Assembly: GCF_029269825.1 (NCBI RefSeq)
Contig: NZ_JARJHU010000003.1
Coordinates: 808,224 to 872,223 of the forward strand
From: Pedobacter sp. JY14-1
GTDB taxonomy: Bacteria > Bacteroidota > Bacteroidia > Sphingobacteriales > Sphingobacteriaceae
DNA length: 64,000 nucleotides
Direction: 5' to 3'
Part shown: piece by piece, positions 22,906 through 34,800 of the stretch
Position numbering within the stretch: the first letter of the stretch is position 1
Layout: every line of letters starts with the position of its first letter
Notes under the pieces: model-generated
The model's input: only the letters and a program-made list of their open reading frames with translations
What the model was told of the DNA's origin: nothing
Databases searched by the model: none
Program-made: the position numbers and the translations under genes

Positions 22906-22938
22906 AATTGGCAGAGCTAAAATCTGCCAATTTTTTTT
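22906..22938 (+). terminator. Terminator of the xerC-hpf unit
   Basis: AATTGGCAGA (22906-22915) pairs with TCTGCCAATT (22923-22932) around GCTAAAA, followed by a T tract to 22938. Confidence 0.92.
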
Positions 22939-22947
22939 GAAAATAAT

Positions 22948-22978
22948 TTTGCACGGAAATATTAATCTTGTAGATTTG
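22948..22978 (+). promoter_or_regulatory. Promoter of the tRNA cluster
   Basis: TTTG (22948-22951), 19-bp spacer, TAGATTTG (22971-22978): full consensus match, about 105 bp upstream of the first tRNA. Confidence 0.8.
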
Positions 22979-23082
22979 CATTCCATTTCAGAGAGGGCGT
23001 TGATCCGGAAATGAAACGGAAAGTTCTATGAAAGATGAAATATTATAAAATACTGGCTTAAAACAGCATTAGTATAATATAA

Positions 23083-23155
<73 letters not shown>

Positions 23156-23163
23156 CTTTTTTT

Positions 23164-23246
23164 GGGGAGATACCAGAGCGGCCAAATGGGACAGACTGTA
23201 ACTCTGTTGTCGTAAGACTTCGAAGGTTCGAATCCTTCTCTCCCCA
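23164..23246 (+). tRNA. tRNA-Tyr (anticodon GTA)
   Basis: Class II tRNA of 83 nt with a long variable arm. The acceptor is GGGGAGA with TCTCCCC, and the anticodon loop CTGTAAC sits in stem ACAGA/TCTGT. CCA is not encoded. Confidence 0.96.
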
Positions 23247-23256
23247 CTAAAAGAAA

Positions 23257-23329
23257 GCGGAAGTAGCTCAGTTGGTAGAGCGATAGCCTTCCAAGCTATA
23301 GGTCGCGAGTTCGAACCTCGTCTTCCGCT
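23257..23329 (+). tRNA. tRNA-Gly (anticodon TCC)
   Basis: The acceptor GCGGAAG pairs with CTTCCGC. The anticodon loop CTTCCAA sits in stem ATAGC/GCTAT. 73 nt, CCA not encoded. Confidence 0.97.
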
Positions 23330-23374
23330 CAAAGAAAAGTTGGGCGACCGGCAAAAGTGGCTGGAGATTTTAAA

Positions 23375-23446
<72 letters not shown>

Positions 23447-23454
23447 CAAGTAAC

Positions 23455-23500
23455 AAAACTTTGTTGAGTCTGAGTAATGTCAGAATGAACAAGGTTTTTT
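23455..23500 (+). terminator. Terminator-like hairpin between tRNAs and tuf
   Basis: AACTTTGTT (23457-23465) pairs with AACAAGGTT (23488-23496) with one G-T wobble, extended by A-T pairs into the T tract. An inner TCTGA/TCAGA helix is possible. It may end tRNA transcription only partly, since tuf lies 68 bp further on. Confidence 0.6.
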
Positions 23501-23567
23501 GTGTTGAAATTGTTTGAAAACAATAAATAAAAAATAAAAAAGTTAACCTACTAATAAGTATAAAAAC

Positions 23568-24755
23568 ATGGCAAAAGAAAAGTTTGACCGCAGTAAACCG
23601 CACTTGAACATCGGTACAATCGGTCACGTTGACCACGGTAAAACAACCTTGACAGCAGCAATTACAAAAGTTCTGTCTGATGCAGGTTTGTCTGAGGCAC
23701 GTTCATTTGATTCAATTGACTCTGCTCCGGAGGAAAAAGAAAGGGGTATTACGATCAATACTGCGCACGTTGAATATTCAACTGCAAACCGTCACTATGC
23801 GCACGTTGACTGTCCAGGTCACGCTGACTATGTGAAAAACATGGTTACCGGTGCTGCCCAGATGGACGGAGCGATCATCGTGGTTGCTGCTACTGATGGT
23901 CCGATGCCACAGACCCGCGAGCACATCCTGCTTGCCCGTCAGGTAGGTGTACCTTCATTGGTTGTATTCATGAACAAAGTGGATATGGTTGATGACCCTG
24001 AACTGCTTGAACTTGTTGAAATGGAAGTTCGTGAACTGTTATCGTTCTATGAATTCCCTGGAGATGATATTCCTGTAATCCAAGGATCTGCACTGGGTGG
24101 CCTGAATGGTGAGCCTAAGTGGGTTGAAAAGATTATGGAGCTGATGGCTGCTGTAGATAGCTACATTCCGATTCCTCCACGTTTGACTGATCTTCCTTTC
24201 CTGATGCCGGTAGAAGATGTATTCTCGATCACTGGTCGTGGTACTGTGGCAACCGGACGTATCGAGCGTGGTCAGATCAACACTGGTGACCCTGTAGAAA
24301 TCCTGGGTATGGGTGCTGAAAACCTGAAATCTACTGTTACAGGTGTGGAAATGTTCCGTAAGATCCTTGATTATGGTGAAGCTGGTGATAACGTAGGTCT
24401 GTTGTTACGTGGTATTGAAAAAACTGATATCCGTCGCGGTATGGTTATCTGCAAACCAGGTTCAGTAACTCCTCACACTGATTTCAAAGCTGAGATCTAT
24501 GTGTTGTCAAAAGCAGAAGGCGGACGTCACACTCCATTCTTCAACAAATATCGTCCTCAGTTCTATTTCCGTACTACTGACGTAACTGGTGAGATTTCAC
24601 TGGCAGAAGGTACTGAAATGGTTATGCCTGGTGATAACGTTACGATCACCGTGAAGCTGATCAACGCTATCGCGATGGAAAAAGGTCTGCGTTTCGCTAT
24701 CCGTGAAGGTGGTAGAACAGTAGGTGCAGGTCAGGTGACTGAAATTTTGAAATAG
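23568..24755 (+). CDS. tuf: Elongation factor Tu
   Basis: EF-Tu delivers aminoacyl-tRNA to the ribosome as a GTP complex. The 395-residue protein has the P-loop GHVDHGKT near residue 19, the switch [19 protein letters not shown], the NKVD guanine motif, and the three-domain organisation of the family. The C-terminal [16 protein letters not shown] is intact. It stands alone rather than beside fusA, downstream of four tRNAs and upstream of tRNA-Trp-secE-nusG, the usual order in Bacteroidota. Confidence 0.99.
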   Translation: MAKEKFDRSKPHLNIGTIGHVDHGKTTLTAAITKVLSDAGLSEARSFDSIDSAPEEKERGITINTAHVEYSTANRHYAHVDCPGHADYVKNMVTGAAQMDGAIIVVAATDGPMPQTREHILLARQVGVPSLVVFMNKVDMVDDPELLELVEMEVRELLSFYEFPGDDIPVIQGSALGGLNGEPKWVEKIMELMAAVDSYIPIPPRLTDLPFLMPVEDVFSITGRGTVATGRIERGQINTGDPVEILGMGAENLKSTVTGVEMFRKILDYGEAGDNVGLLLRGIEKTDIRRGMVICKPGSVTPHTDFKAEIYVLSKAEGGRHTPFFNKYRPQFYFRTTDVTGEISLAEGTEMVMPGDNVTITVKLINAIAMEKGLRFAIREGGRTVGAGQVTEILK

Positions 24756-24799
24756 TTTTTTGATAGCTTAGGCTACCAGAAAATTGAAGAATAAGAAAC

Positions 24800-24828
24800 A
24801 AAGTACTTAGGTTTTACTTAAGTACTTT
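24800..24828 (+). other. Hairpin between tuf and tRNA-Trp
   Basis: AAAGTACTTA (24800-24809) pairs perfectly with TAAGTACTTT (24819-24828) around GGTTTTACT. No T tract follows, so a processing or mRNA-protecting role is more likely than termination. Confidence 0.6.
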
Positions 24829-24837
24829 GTTCTGAAA

Positions 24838-24910
24838 CACGGGAATAGTTCAATGGTAGAATAGAGGTCTCCAAAACCTTTGATCAGGGTTCGAATCCTT
24901 GTTCCCGTGC
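24838..24910 (+). tRNA. tRNA-Trp (anticodon CCA)
   Basis: The acceptor CACGGGA pairs with TCCCGTG. The anticodon loop CTCCAAA carries anticodon CCA. 73 nt, with C in the discriminator position as read. It lies between tuf and secE and is probably cut out of a shared transcript. Confidence 0.95.
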
Positions 24911-24922
24911 AAATAAATAATT

Positions 24923-25120
24923 ATGGCTAGAGTTGTTCAGTTTTTTAAAGAGTCGTACGAAGAAATGACCCAGAAGGTAACCTGGCCTACCTGGGGTGAG
25001 TTGCAAAATTCGGCCGTGCTCGTTCTTGTAGCCTCCCTGATCATTGCCTGTGTTATATTTGCAATGGACAAAGGGTCTACTCTTGTATTGGATACGTTTT
25101 ACAAATCACTTTCTAATTAA
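24923..25120 (+). CDS. secE: Preprotein translocase subunit SecE
   Basis: A 65-residue single-pass inner membrane protein that stabilises the SecY channel. It has an amphipathic N-terminal helix (VVQFFKESYEEMTQKVTWPTW, about 4-24; the TWP motif is family-typical) and one transmembrane helix (about 29-49). It is followed by nusG in the conserved order secE-nusG-rplK-rplA-rplJ-rplL-rpoB-rpoC. Confidence 0.96.
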   Translation: MARVVQFFKESYEEMTQKVTWPTWGELQNSAVLVLVASLIIACVIFAMDKGSTLVLDTFYKSLSN

Positions 25121-25133
25121 TATATATAGCTAA

Positions 25134-25676
25134 ATGAACGATCAGTTGAAATGGTATGTAGTCAGAGCTGTTAGCGGTAAAGAGAAGAAAGTAAAGCAGT
25201 ACATTGATGCTGAAATCAGCCGTTTAGGGGTCACTCATTTGGTGCCTCAGGTACTGATTCCTATGGAGAAGTATTACCAGATGAAGGATGGTAAGAAGAT
25301 TGCCAAGGAACGTAACTATTATCCTGGCTATGTTTTGATCGAAGCCATTCTGGACGGAGAGTTAGAACACGTAATCAAGAATATTAATAGTGTTATCGGC
25401 TTTTTGGGTGACAAGGGAGGTAACCCTGTTCCAATGCGCCAGGCAGAAGTTAACAGGATACTAGGTAAAGTTGATGAAATGAGTCAGCAAAGCGAGACCA
25501 TGAACATTGCTTATTACGTTGGAGAGAATGTGAAGGTAATGGATGGACCATTCAATGGCTTTACTGGTGTGATTGAGGAGGTTAACGAAGAGAAAAAGAA
25601 ATTAAAAGTTATGGTTAAGATTTTTGGTAGGAAAACCCCTCTGGAGCTTAATTATATGCAAGTTGAAAAAGAGTAG
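25134..25676 (+). CDS. nusG: Transcription termination/antitermination factor NusG
   Basis: NusG binds RNA polymerase to modulate pausing and couples transcription to translation or Rho. The 180-residue protein has the NGN domain (about 5-115; [19 protein letters not shown] and YYPGYVLIE) and a C-terminal KOW domain (about 128-178; [21 protein letters not shown]). Length is normal. It follows secE after 13 bp. Confidence 0.98.
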   Translation: MNDQLKWYVVRAVSGKEKKVKQYIDAEISRLGVTHLVPQVLIPMEKYYQMKDGKKIAKERNYYPGYVLIEAILDGELEHVIKNINSVIGFLGDKGGNPVPMRQAEVNRILGKVDEMSQQSETMNIAYYVGENVKVMDGPFNGFTGVIEEVNEEKKKLKVMVKIFGRKTPLELNYMQVEKE

Positions 25677-25754
25677 TAAGCTACTATAAAGACCTTAAGT
25701 GTTACATTGCTTCCACATTTAACATTGAGTTTTACAAATTAACAGAAACAGAAA

Positions 25755-26198
25755 ATGGCAAAAGAAGTCAGTGCGCTTGTTAAGTTACAGGTTAAGGGCG
25801 GTGCTGCAAACCCATCTCCACCAGTTGGACCCGCATTGGGTGCAAAGGGTGTGAACATTATGGAGTTTTGTAAGCAGTTCAATGCCCGTACCCAGGATAA
25901 GCCAGGTAAAGTGTTACCAGTTGTAATTACTGTGTATGCTGACAAGTCGTTTGAGTTCATCATCAAAACCCCTCCTGTAGCCATCCAATTAAAGGATGCC
26001 ACAAAGCTGCAGAGCGGGTCTGCTGAGCCTAACCGTAAGAAAGTTGGTTCGGTAACCTGGGATCAGGTTAAGGCTATTGCTGAAGATAAGATGACTGACC
26101 TTAACGCTTTCACTATTGAGTCGGCGATGAGTATGGTTGCCGGTACAGCACGCAGTATGGGAATCACCGTTACCGGTGATGCGCCCTGGACTAATTAA
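25755..26198 (+). CDS. rplK: 50S ribosomal protein uL11
   Basis: uL11 forms the stalk base that contacts elongation factors. The 147-residue protein has the N-terminal domain with [25 protein letters not shown] and the rRNA-binding C-terminal domain ending [11 protein letters not shown] 78-bp gap separates it from nusG, enough for a promoter or regulatory leader, but I saw no clear consensus there. Confidence 0.98.
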   Translation: MAKEVSALVKLQVKGGAANPSPPVGPALGAKGVNIMEFCKQFNARTQDKPGKVLPVVITVYADKSFEFIIKTPPVAIQLKDATKLQSGSAEPNRKKVGSVTWDQVKAIAEDKMTDLNAFTIESAMSMVAGTARSMGITVTGDAPWTN

Positions 26199-26221
26199 TT
26201 AACTAATAACAGTTTACAACA

Positions 26222-26920
26222 GTGGCTAAATTAACAAAAAACCAAAAGAAGGCACATGCTAAACTAGAAGCCGGTAAGGTGTATACCCTTAAGGATGCAT
26301 CTGCGTTGGTTAAGGAGATCACCACTACTAAGTTTGATGCTTCGGTTGACATAGATGTCAGCCTTGGTGTTGATCCGCGTAAAGCGAACCAAATGGTACG
26401 TGGTATCGCAACCTTACCTCACGGAACCGGAAAGACTGTCCGCGTTTTAGTGCTCTGTACTCCTGATAAGGAGGAAGAAGCTAAGGCTGCCGGTGCAGAT
26501 TTTGTAGGTCTGGATGAGTATGTAGCCAAGATTGAAGGCGGATGGACTGATGTTGACATTATTATCACTACTCCAGCTTGTATGGCGAAGGTAGGTAAGC
26601 TGGGCCGTGTTTTAGGTCCGCGTAACCTGATGCCTAACCCTAAGTCGGGTACTGTAACCAATGAAGTTGGTAAAGCGGTAACTGATGTAAAAGGTGGTAA
26701 GATCGATTTTAAAGTTGACAAAACAGGAATCATTCACGCTTCGATAGGAAAAGTATCGTTCCCTGCCGAGAAGATTTACGAGAATGCACTTGAAGTACTT
26801 CAGGTAATTTCTAAGCTTAAGCCTTCTGCAGCAAAAGGAACTTATTTCAAGAGCATTCACGTTTCCTCTACAATGAGCCCGGGAATTGCTATCGAAACTA
26901 AATCAGTAGCGGGGATTTAA
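26222..26920 (+). CDS. rplA: 50S ribosomal protein uL1
   Basis: uL1 forms the mobile stalk at the E site and in many bacteria represses its own operon. The 232-residue protein starts with GTG ([10 protein letters not shown]), and shows the family motif [17 protein letters not shown] and the C-terminal [17 protein letters not shown]. It lies 23 bp after rplK and 3 bp before rplJ, so the three genes are tightly cotranscribed. Confidence 0.98.
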   Translation: MAKLTKNQKKAHAKLEAGKVYTLKDASALVKEITTTKFDASVDIDVSLGVDPRKANQMVRGIATLPHGTGKTVRVLVLCTPDKEEEAKAAGADFVGLDEYVAKIEGGWTDVDIIITTPACMAKVGKLGRVLGPRNLMPNPKSGTVTNEVGKAVTDVKGGKIDFKVDKTGIIHASIGKVSFPAEKIYENALEVLQVISKLKPSAAKGTYFKSIHVSSTMSPGIAIETKSVAGI

Positions 26921-26923
26921 TTT

Positions 26924-27445
26924 ATGAACAGAGAAGAAAAACACGTATTGGTTTCTGATCTTCAGGGTAAGATGCAGGAATATGGCAATTTCTATATTGC
27001 AGATACCTCTAGCTTGTCTGTTGAGAAGGTAAATATGATCCGCCGTAAGTGCTTTGAAGCAGGAATTGAAATGCAGGTAGCTAAGAACACTTTGATCAAA
27101 AAGGCGATCGAAGGATTAGATGGCGATGCATCGGATATCTTTGTTGCGCTTAAAGGTCAGTCGGCTTTACTTTTTTCAAATGTAGGTAATGGTCCGGCAA
27201 AACTGATCAAGGCTTTGAGAAAGGGCTCTGACAAGCCTGTATTGAAAGCAGCTTATATTGATTCAACAGTATTTATTGGTGACAACCAGCTGGATACTTT
27301 GGTAAGCCTGAAATCAAGGGAAGAACTTATCGGAGAGATTATCGGCTTGTTGCAATCGCCTGCTAAGAATGTTATTTCCGCACTTAAATCTGGTGGAAAT
27401 ACAATTGCAGGTTTAGTAAAAACTCTCCAGGAGAGAGAAGGTTAG
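26924..27445 (+). CDS. rplJ: 50S ribosomal protein uL10
   Basis: uL10 anchors the bL12 dimers on the stalk. The 173-residue protein has the N-terminal globular domain (MNREEKHVLVSDLQGKMQEYGNF onward, with AKNTLIKKAIEG) and a C-terminal helix that binds bL12. Only 3 bp separate it from rplA, so there is no room for the separate leader seen in E. coli; control of uL10 synthesis must work differently. Confidence 0.97.
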   Translation: MNREEKHVLVSDLQGKMQEYGNFYIADTSSLSVEKVNMIRRKCFEAGIEMQVAKNTLIKKAIEGLDGDASDIFVALKGQSALLFSNVGNGPAKLIKALRKGSDKPVLKAAYIDSTVFIGDNQLDTLVSLKSREELIGEIIGLLQSPAKNVISALKSGGNTIAGLVKTLQEREG

Positions 27446-27508
27446 GAGCTTCCTTAGATAAAGTTCATATTAATTAATATAATAAGTAAATTTTAAAAAT
27501 CTATAAAA

Positions 27509-27886
27509 ATGGCAGATTTGAAAGCGTTTGCTGAGCAATTGGTAAACTTGACAGTTAAAGAAGTTAATGAACTCGCTCAAATTTTGAAGGACGAGTATGG
27601 TATTGAGCCTGCTGCTGCGGCAGTGGCTGTTGCTGCTCCTGCTGCTGGTGCTGATGCTCCTGCAGCTGAAGAGAAAACAACTTTCGATGTAATTCTTAAA
27701 GAAGCTGGTGGTCAGAAATTGGCAGTTGTTAAACTGGTAAAAGACCTTACTGGCCTTGGACTGAAAGAAGCTAAAGACTTGGTAGACGGCGCTCCTAAAG
27801 AGTTGAAAGCTGGTGTAGCTAAGGATGAAGCTGAAGCTTTGAAGAAACAACTTGAAGAAGCTGGAGCTGTAGTTGAGATTAAGTAA
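27509..27886 (+). CDS. rplL: 50S ribosomal protein bL12
   Basis: bL12 is the multimeric stalk protein that recruits translational GTPases. The 125-residue protein has the N-terminal dimerisation domain (about 1-30), an Ala-rich hinge (about 36-55, [13 protein letters not shown]) and the C-terminal factor-binding domain (about 56-125, with [12 protein letters not shown] and [15 protein letters not shown]). A 154-bp gap with two structural elements separates it from rpoB. Confidence 0.98.
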   Translation: MADLKAFAEQLVNLTVKEVNELAQILKDEYGIEPAAAAVAVAAPAAGADAPAAEEKTTFDVILKEAGGQKLAVVKLVKDLTGLGLKEAKDLVDGAPKELKAGVAKDEAEALKKQLEEAGAVVEIK

Positions 27887-27912
27887 TCACTTAATTTTAA
27901 TATCACTTTAAC

Positions 27913-27942
27913 ATAGACTCCGACTACATAGTCGGAGTCTAT
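27913..27942 (+). other. Perfect 14-bp hairpin between rplL and rpoB
   Basis: ATAGACTCCGACTA (27913-27926) pairs perfectly with TAGTCGGAGTCTAT (27929-27942) around CA; the last pair probably opens to give a four-base loop. There is no T tract beyond it, so it may be an attenuator, RNase site or stabiliser between the ribosomal protein genes and rpoB. Confidence 0.75.
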
Positions 27943-27954
27943 ACCTGTTTATAA

Positions 27955-28006
27955 ACTTTTCATTTTGTTTGGTTGATGAAAAGTGAATATTGGCTAACCA
28001 AACAAA
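27955..28006 (+). promoter_or_regulatory. Predicted H-type pseudoknot in the rpoB leader
   Basis: Stem 1 is ACTTTTCAT (27955-27963) with ATGAAAAGT (27976-27984). Its loop contains GTTTGGTT (27967-27974), which pairs perfectly with AACCAAAC (27996-28003) downstream. The interleaved order gives stems of 9 and 8 bp, a 3-base first loop, a 1-base junction and an 11-base last loop, a geometry that can form. It ends 34-37 bp before the rpoB start. The fold was made by eye. Confidence 0.55.
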
Positions 28007-28040
28007 TAGTTTATTCTTAAAGTAATTTAACTTTAGTCCA

Positions 28041-31000
28041 TTGGCAAATAAAGTCGACCAAAGAGTAAATTTTGCACGTAGTAAGCACGTCATAGACTAT
28101 CCAGATTTTCTGGACGTGCAGTTGCAATCATTCAAAGAATTTTTCCAGATTGAAACCACTTCTGACAATCGTCATACTGAAGGGTTATTCAAGGTATTTG
28201 CGGAAAATTTCCCGATCACAGATTCCAGGAACATCTTTGTTCTGGAATTCCTTGATTATTTTATAGACCCACCGCGTTATGATATCGCAGAGTGTATTGA
28301 CAGGGGGCTAACTTACAGTGTTCCGCTGAAGGCGAAGCTGAAGCTTTCCTGTAATGATGCGGAACATGAGGATTTCGAAACGATCATTCAGGATGTTTAT
28401 CTGGGGACAATTCCCTATATGACTCCGAAGGGTACTTTTGTGATCAATGGTGCAGAGCGTGTCATCGTTTCGCAGCTTCACAGGTCGCCAGGGGTGTTTT
28501 TCGGTCAGAGCCGCCACACCAATGGTACTAAACTTTATTCTGCCCGTGTAATTCCGTTTAAGGGATCATGGATCGAGTTTGCTACTGACGTTAACAACGT
28601 CATGTATGCTTACATCGACCGTAAGAAGAAATTCCCTGTAACTACATTACTGCGTGCGATCGGATATGATTCAGATAAAGATATTCTTGAATTATTCGAT
28701 CTTGCTGACGAAGTAAAGGTCAGCAAATCAGGTCTGAAGAAATATATTGGCCGGAAGCTTGCTGCAAGGGTGTTGCGCAAGTGGGTTGAAGATTTTGTTG
28801 ACGAGGATACCGGTGAGGTGGTATCTATAGACCGTAACGAAGTGATCCTGGACAGGGATACAATTTTAGAAGATGACCATATCGATATGATCATTGATGC
28901 TGGCGTAAAGACCATTATTCTTTCTAAAGATGATGGTGCCAGTCAGGCTGATTATACGATTATCTATAATACTTTACAGAAAGATACTTCTAATTCTGAA
29001 AAGGAAGCTGTGGAAAACATCTATCGTGCGCTGCGTAACGCGGAACCACCTGATGAAGAAACAGCAAGGGGTATTATTGAGCGTTTGTTCTTCTCTGACA
29101 AACGTTATGATCTGGGCGATGTAGGGCGTTACCGCATCAACCGCAAACTGAAGATGGATACTCCTGACGATGTTAAGGTGCTCACTAAGGATGACATCAT
29201 TGCGATTGTCAAGTATCTGATCAAACTGATCAATTCCAAGGAAGAAGTAGACGACATTGACCACTTGTCAAATCGTCGTGTGCGTACCGTTGGCGAACAG
29301 TTGTATGCGCAGTTCGGCGTAGGTCTGGCCCGCATGGCCCGTACCATCCGTGAGCGTATGAACATCCGTGACAACGAGGTATTCACGCCTACCGATCTGA
29401 TTAATGCACGTACGCTGTCGTCTGTGATCAATTCATTCTTTGGTACAAACCAGCTTTCGCAGTTCATGGACCAGACCAACCCGCTGGCAGAGATCACGCA
29501 CAAGCGTCGTCTTTCGGCCCTTGGGCCAGGCGGTCTGTCGCGTGAGCGTGCAGGTTTTGAGGTACGTGACGTGCACTATACGCATTATGGCCGTTTATGT
29601 ACTATTGAGACACCTGAGGGACCGAACATCGGTCTGATTTCGTCACTTTGCGTTCACGCTAAGATCAATAATCTCGGTTTCATCGAGACGCCGTATAAGC
29701 GGGTTGACAACGGTGTAGTTGCTGTTGATGAACCGGTAATTTATCTTTCTGCTGAGGATGAAGATGGCAAGACTATCGCACAGGCCAACGCTGAATATGA
29801 CGACAAGGGTAATTTCGTAACTCCTCGTGTAAAAGCCCGTTATGAAGGTGACTTCCCGATCATTGAGCCTGAGAAACTCGATCTGATGGATATTGCCCCT
29901 AACCAGATTACTTCAATTGCGGCTTCTCTGATCCCGTTTTTGGAACATGACGATGCGAACAGGGCGTTGATGGGATCGAACATGCAGCGCCAGGCAGTGC
30001 CATTATTGCGTCCTGAGGCACCAGTTGTTGGTACTGGCCTTGAAGGAAGGGTAGCGCGTGACTCCAGAACGCTGATCAATGCCGAAGGTGCGGGCGTGGT
30101 GGAATACGTTGATGCAAACGAAATTACGATAAGATACGAAAGAAATGATAATGATCGTCTCGTGTCGTTTGAGGGTGATAGTAAGACCTATAAGCTGACT
30201 AAGTTTAAGAAGACCAATCAGAATACATGTATCAACCTGAAGCCGATCGTTAAGAAAGGCCAAAAGGTAGTTAAAGGACAGGTGCTTTGCGAGGGTTATG
30301 CGACTGAGAACGGTGAGCTTGCGCTTGGAAGGAACCTGAAGGTGGCGTTCATGCCTTGGCAGGGATATAACTTTGAGGATGCGATCGTAATCAACGAACG
30401 TATCGTGCGAGAAGATATCTTTACTTCACTGCATATCGAAGAGTTTGAACTGGAGGTAAGGGATACCAAACGCGGTGAAGAGGAACTTACACCGGATATT
30501 CCCAACGTTTCTGAAGAAGCTACTAAAGACCTGGATGACAATGGTATCATCCGTATAGGTGCCGAGGTAAAAGAAGGAGATATCCTGATCGGTAAGATCA
30601 CCCCTAAAGGTGAATCGGACCCTTCACCTGAAGAAAAGCTGCTCCGCGCGATCTTTGGTGACAAAGCTGGTGATGTGAAGGATGCTTCGCTGAAAACGCC
30701 TCCTTCGATCAAAGGGGTGGTGATTGATACCAAGCTGTTCTCAAGGGCCAAGAAAACAACCAAGGCGGAAGAGAAATCGGCCATTGACAAACTCGATAAG
30801 AAGTATGAGATCGCGATGACGAACCTCAAGGCTGAGCTTGTTGACAAATTGTTCCTGATTGTGAATGGCAAGACTTCACAGGGTGTTTACAATGTCTATA
30901 AGGAGCTCTTGTTCCCTAAAGGCGCCAAGTTTACCCAGAAAAGCCTGGCCGAACTGGATTATGCCCATATCAACCCATACAAGTGGACTACCGATGACGA

Positions 31001-31844
31001 CAAGAACGAGCAGATCAAAATGTTGCTCCATAACTACGGCATCCGTGTGAACGAAGAACTTGGTGCTTATAAGCGCGATAAATTTGCGATTAGCGTAGGT
31101 GATGAACTTCCTTCAGGTATAGTGCAGATGGCGAAAGTTTACGTAGCTAAAAAGCGTAAGCTAAAAGTAGGTGACAAGATGGCGGGCCGTCACGGTAATA
31201 AGGGTATTGTTGCCCGTATCGTACGTGATGAGGATATGCCGTTCCTGGATGACGGTACGCCTGTAGATATTGTACTGAACCCTCTTGGCGTACCATCGCG
31301 TATGAACCTTGGGCAGATTTACGAAACAGTATTGGGCTGGGCAGGTAAGGAACTTGGTGTTAAGTTTGCTACTCCGATCTTCGACGGCGCTAAGCATGAT
31401 GAAGTAGAGGAATGGATTGCGAAGGCTGGCCTGCCGGCTTCGGGAAGAACTTATCTGAACAACGGTCTGACTGGAGAGAAATTTGATCAGCCGACTACTG
31501 TTGGTATCATCTACATGTTGAAACTGGGACATATGGTTGATGATAAGATGCACGCGCGTTCTATCGGGCCATATTCACTGATTACTCAGCAACCATTAGG
31601 TGGTAAAGCACAATTCGGCGGACAACGTTTCGGTGAGATGGAGGTTTGGGCACTGGAAGCATTCGGAGCAGCCAATATCCTTCAAGAGATTCTGACTGTG
31701 AAGTCTGATGATGTAATCGGAAGGGCGAAAACTTACGAGGCGATTGTTAAAGGTGAGAACCTGCCTACACCTGGTGTACCTGAATCATTCAATGTACTGG
31801 TACATGAGTTACGCGGATTAGGTTTGGACATTACGTTAGATTAA
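28041..31844 (+). CDS. rpoB: DNA-directed RNA polymerase subunit beta
   Basis: The 1267-residue beta subunit of RNA polymerase. It begins with TTG; no in-frame ATG gives a better N-terminus, and [16 protein letters not shown] matches the family start. The rifampicin pocket (about residues 465-505, [20 protein letters not shown]) has the sensitive-type residues. The C-terminus carries [19 protein letters not shown] and [22 protein letters not shown] start combined with a structured leader suggests that translation initiation is tuned. rpoC follows 21 bp later. Confidence 0.99.
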   Translation: MANKVDQRVNFARSKHVIDYPDFLDVQLQSFKEFFQIETTSDNRHTEGLFKVFAENFPITDSRNIFVLEFLDYFIDPPRYDIAECIDRGLTYSVPLKAKLKLSCNDAEHEDFETIIQDVYLGTIPYMTPKGTFVINGAERVIVSQLHRSPGVFFGQSRHTNGTKLYSARVIPFKGSWIEFATDVNNVMYAYIDRKKKFPVTTLLRAIGYDSDKDILELFDLADEVKVSKSGLKKYIGRKLAARVLRKWVEDFVDEDTGEVVSIDRNEVILDRDTILEDDHIDMIIDAGVKTIILSKDDGASQADYTIIYNTLQKDTSNSEKEAVENIYRALRNAEPPDEETARGIIERLFFSDKRYDLGDVGRYRINRKLKMDTPDDVKVLTKDDIIAIVKYLIKLINSKEEVDDIDHLSNRRVRTVGEQLYAQFGVGLARMARTIRERMNIRDNEVFTPTDLINARTLSSVINSFFGTNQLSQFMDQTNPLAEITHKRRLSALGPGGLSRERAGFEVRDVHYTHYGRLCTIETPEGPNIGLISSLCVHAKINNLGFIETPYKRVDNGVVAVDEPVIYLSAEDEDGKTIAQANAEYDDKGNFVTPRVKARYEGDFPIIEPEKLDLMDIAPNQITSIAASLIPFLEHDDANRALMGSNMQRQAVPLLRPEAPVVGTGLEGRVARDSRTLINAEGAGVVEYVDANEITIRYERNDNDRLVSFEGDSKTYKLTKFKKTNQNTCINLKPIVKKGQKVVKGQVLCEGYATENGELALGRNLKVAFMPWQGYNFEDAIVINERIVREDIFTSLHIEEFELEVRDTKRGEEELTPDIPNVSEEATKDLDDNGIIRIGAEVKEGDILIGKITPKGESDPSPEEKLLRAIFGDKAGDVKDASLKTPPSIKGVVIDTKLFSRAKKTTKAEEKSAIDKLDKKYEIAMTNLKAELVDKLFLIVNGKTSQGVYNVYKELLFPKGAKFTQKSLAELDYAHINPYKWTTDDDKNEQIKMLLHNYGIRVNEELGAYKRDKFAISVGDELPSGIVQMAKVYVAKKRKLKVGDKMAGRHGNKGIVARIVRDEDMPFLDDGTPVDIVLNPLGVPSRMNLGQIYETVLGWAGKELGVKFATPIFDGAKHDEVEEWIAKAGLPASGRTYLNNGLTGEKFDQPTTVGIIYMLKLGHMVDDKMHARSIGPYSLITQQPLGGKAQFGGQRFGEMEVWALEAFGAANILQEILTVKSDDVIGRAKTYEAIVKGENLPTPGVPESFNVLVHELRGLGLDITLD

Positions 31845-31865
31845 CGTAGAAAACACAAAAGAGCT

Positions 31866-34800
31866 ATGTCTTATAAAAAGGATAATAAATTAAAAAGCAA
31901 TTTCACTTCGATCACTATTAGTCTGGCATCGCCAGAGGCTATTTTGGAACGTTCGAGTGGAGAGGTGTTGAAACCCGAGACCATTAATTACCGTACTTAC
32001 AAACCTGAGCGTGATGGCTTGTTCTGTGAGCGGATTTTTGGACCGGTAAAGGACTATGAATGCCATTGCGGTAAGTACAAACGTATACGCTACAAAGGGA
32101 TTGTCTGCGACCGTTGTGGTGTAGAAGTAACTGAGAAAAAGGTACGCCGTGAGCGTATGGGCCACATCAATCTTGTGGTGCCTGTTGCGCATATCTGGTA
32201 CTTCCGCTCGTTGCCTAATAAAATTGGGTACTTACTGGGGCTTCCTACGAAGCGTCTTGACCTGATCATCTACTATGAGCGTTATGTGGTGATCCAACCT
32301 GGTCTTATGGCTGAGGAGGGAATTCAGTTTATGGATTTCCTGACAGAGGAAGAGTATCTGGATATTCTGGATAAGTTGCCTAAGGAAAACCAATACCTTG
32401 ACGACAAGGATCCTAACAAATTTGTGGCGAAGATGGGTGCCGAGGCGCTTGAAGATCTTCTGAAACGTATAGATCTGGATACCTTATCTTATAACTTACG
32501 CCATCAAGCGGCTAATGAGACTTCGCAGCAGCGTAAAAATGAGGCATTGAAACGCCTTCAGGTTGTAGAGGCGTTTAGGGGTTCCCAATCACGGATTGAG
32601 AATAACCCGGAGTGGATGATCATTAAGATCGTTCCTGTGATCCCGCCTGAACTGCGACCGTTGGTTCCATTGGAAGGTGGCCGTTTCGCTACTTCCGACT
32701 TGAACGATCTCTACCGTCGTGTGATTATACGTAATAACCGTTTAAAGCGTCTGATTGAGATCAAGGCGCCTGAGGTCATCCTGCGCAATGAAAAACGTAT
32801 GCTTCAGGAGGCCGTAGACTCTTTATTCGATAACTCACGTAAAGTGAACGCAGTAAAAACTGAGGGTAACCGGGCATTGAAATCCCTTTCAGATATTCTG
32901 AAAGGAAAGCAGGGCCGCTTCCGTCAGAACTTATTGGGTAAACGTGTGGATTATTCAGCGCGTTCGGTCATTGTCGTTGGTCCAAACCTGAAACTACATG
33001 AATGCGGTTTGCCTAAGGATATGGCAGCTGAATTATACAAACCTTTCATTATTCGTAAAATGATCGAAAGGGGAGTGGTGAAAACCGTAAAATCAGCGAA
33101 GAAGATCGTTGACAGGAAGGATCCGCTGGTGTGGGATATCTTGGAGAATGTACTGAAGGGACATCCGGTATTGCTAAACCGGGCACCTACGCTACATAGG
33201 TTGGGTATTCAGGCATTCCAGCCTAAATTGGTAGAAGGTAAGGCAATTCAGCTGCACCCATTGGTATGTACAGCATTCAACGCCGACTTTGATGGTGACC
33301 AGATGGCGGTGCATTTGCCGTTGGGCAACGCTGCAATTCTTGAGGCACAGGTACTGATGCTGGCAGCTCATAACATCTTGAACCCTGCAAACGGCACGCC
33401 GATTACAGTTCCTTCCCAGGATATGGTTCTTGGCCTTTATTATATTACTAAAGGCCGCAGAACTGATGCACAGCGAGTTATGAAAGGTCAGGATGCTGTA
33501 TTCTATTCGCCGGAGGAGGTGATCATTGCTTATAATGAGAAAAAAGTAGACCTGCATTCATTCATCAAAGTGAAGGTGAATGTGAAGGACGAGAGCGGAA
33601 ATATTGTAAACAAACTGACTGAGACTACTGTTGGAAGGGTATTGTTCAATCAGGTAGTTCCGGAAGAAGTAGGTTACATCAACGAGTTGCTGACCAAGAA
33701 ATCTTTAAGAGACATTATTGGTGAAGTAGTGAAGATCACAGGTATGGCGCGTGCTGCTAAATTCCTGGACGACATTAAAGAGCTTGGTTTCCAGATGGCG
33801 TTCCGTGGAGGGCTATCATTCAACTTACAGGATGTGAACATTCCTGTAGAGAAACATGCGCTGCTTGAACAGGCCTCTGCAGAGGTTGAAGAGGTAAGGA
33901 ATAACTATAATATGGGATTCATTACCAACAATGAACGTTATAACCAGATTATTGATATCTGGACTCGTATCAACAACCGTTTGACATCACATGTAATGAA
34001 TCAGTTGTCTAGTGACAACCAAGGCTTCAACTCTGTGTATATGATGCTCGATTCGGGTGCCCGTGGTTCTAAGGAGCAGATTCGTCAGCTTTGCGGAATG
34101 AGGGGACTGATGGCCAAGCCTCAGAAATCTGGCTCGGGAGGTGAGATTATTGAGAACCCGATCCTTTCCAACTTTAAGGAGGGCTTATCGGTACTTGAAT
34201 ACTTTATTTCTACGCACGGTGCCCGTAAGGGTCTTGCGGATACGGCGCTGAAAACGGCTGATGCCGGTTACCTGACCCGTCGTTTGCATGATGTTGCACA
34301 GGATATGATCGTAAATGCCGAGGATTGTGGTACACTGAGAGGTATGTATACTACAGCGCTGAAAGATAATGAAGACATCGTTGAGCCTTTGTATGACAGG
34401 ATACTTGGTCGTATTTCGTTACATGATGTATTCAATCCATTGGATGGTTCGTTGTTGGTAGCTGCCGGACAGGATATTGACGAGGATATTGCAAGGGCAA
34501 TAGAGGAATCGCCACTTGAAGGTATTGAAATTCGTTCCGTATTAACCTGCGAAAACGAGCGTGGTGTTTGCGCGCTTTGTTACGGACGTAACCTTGCTAC
34601 AGGTAAACGTGTTCAGCGAGGTGAAGCTGTGGGTGTAATTGCTGCTCAGTCTATCGGTGAACCTGGAACTCAGTTGACACTCCGTACCTTCCACGTAGGT
34701 GGTACTGCATCTAACATCGCAGCTGAATCACAAATCACGGCTAAGTTTGATGGTGTGATAGAGTTTGAAAATGTTCGTACTGTAGAAACCAAAACTGAAG

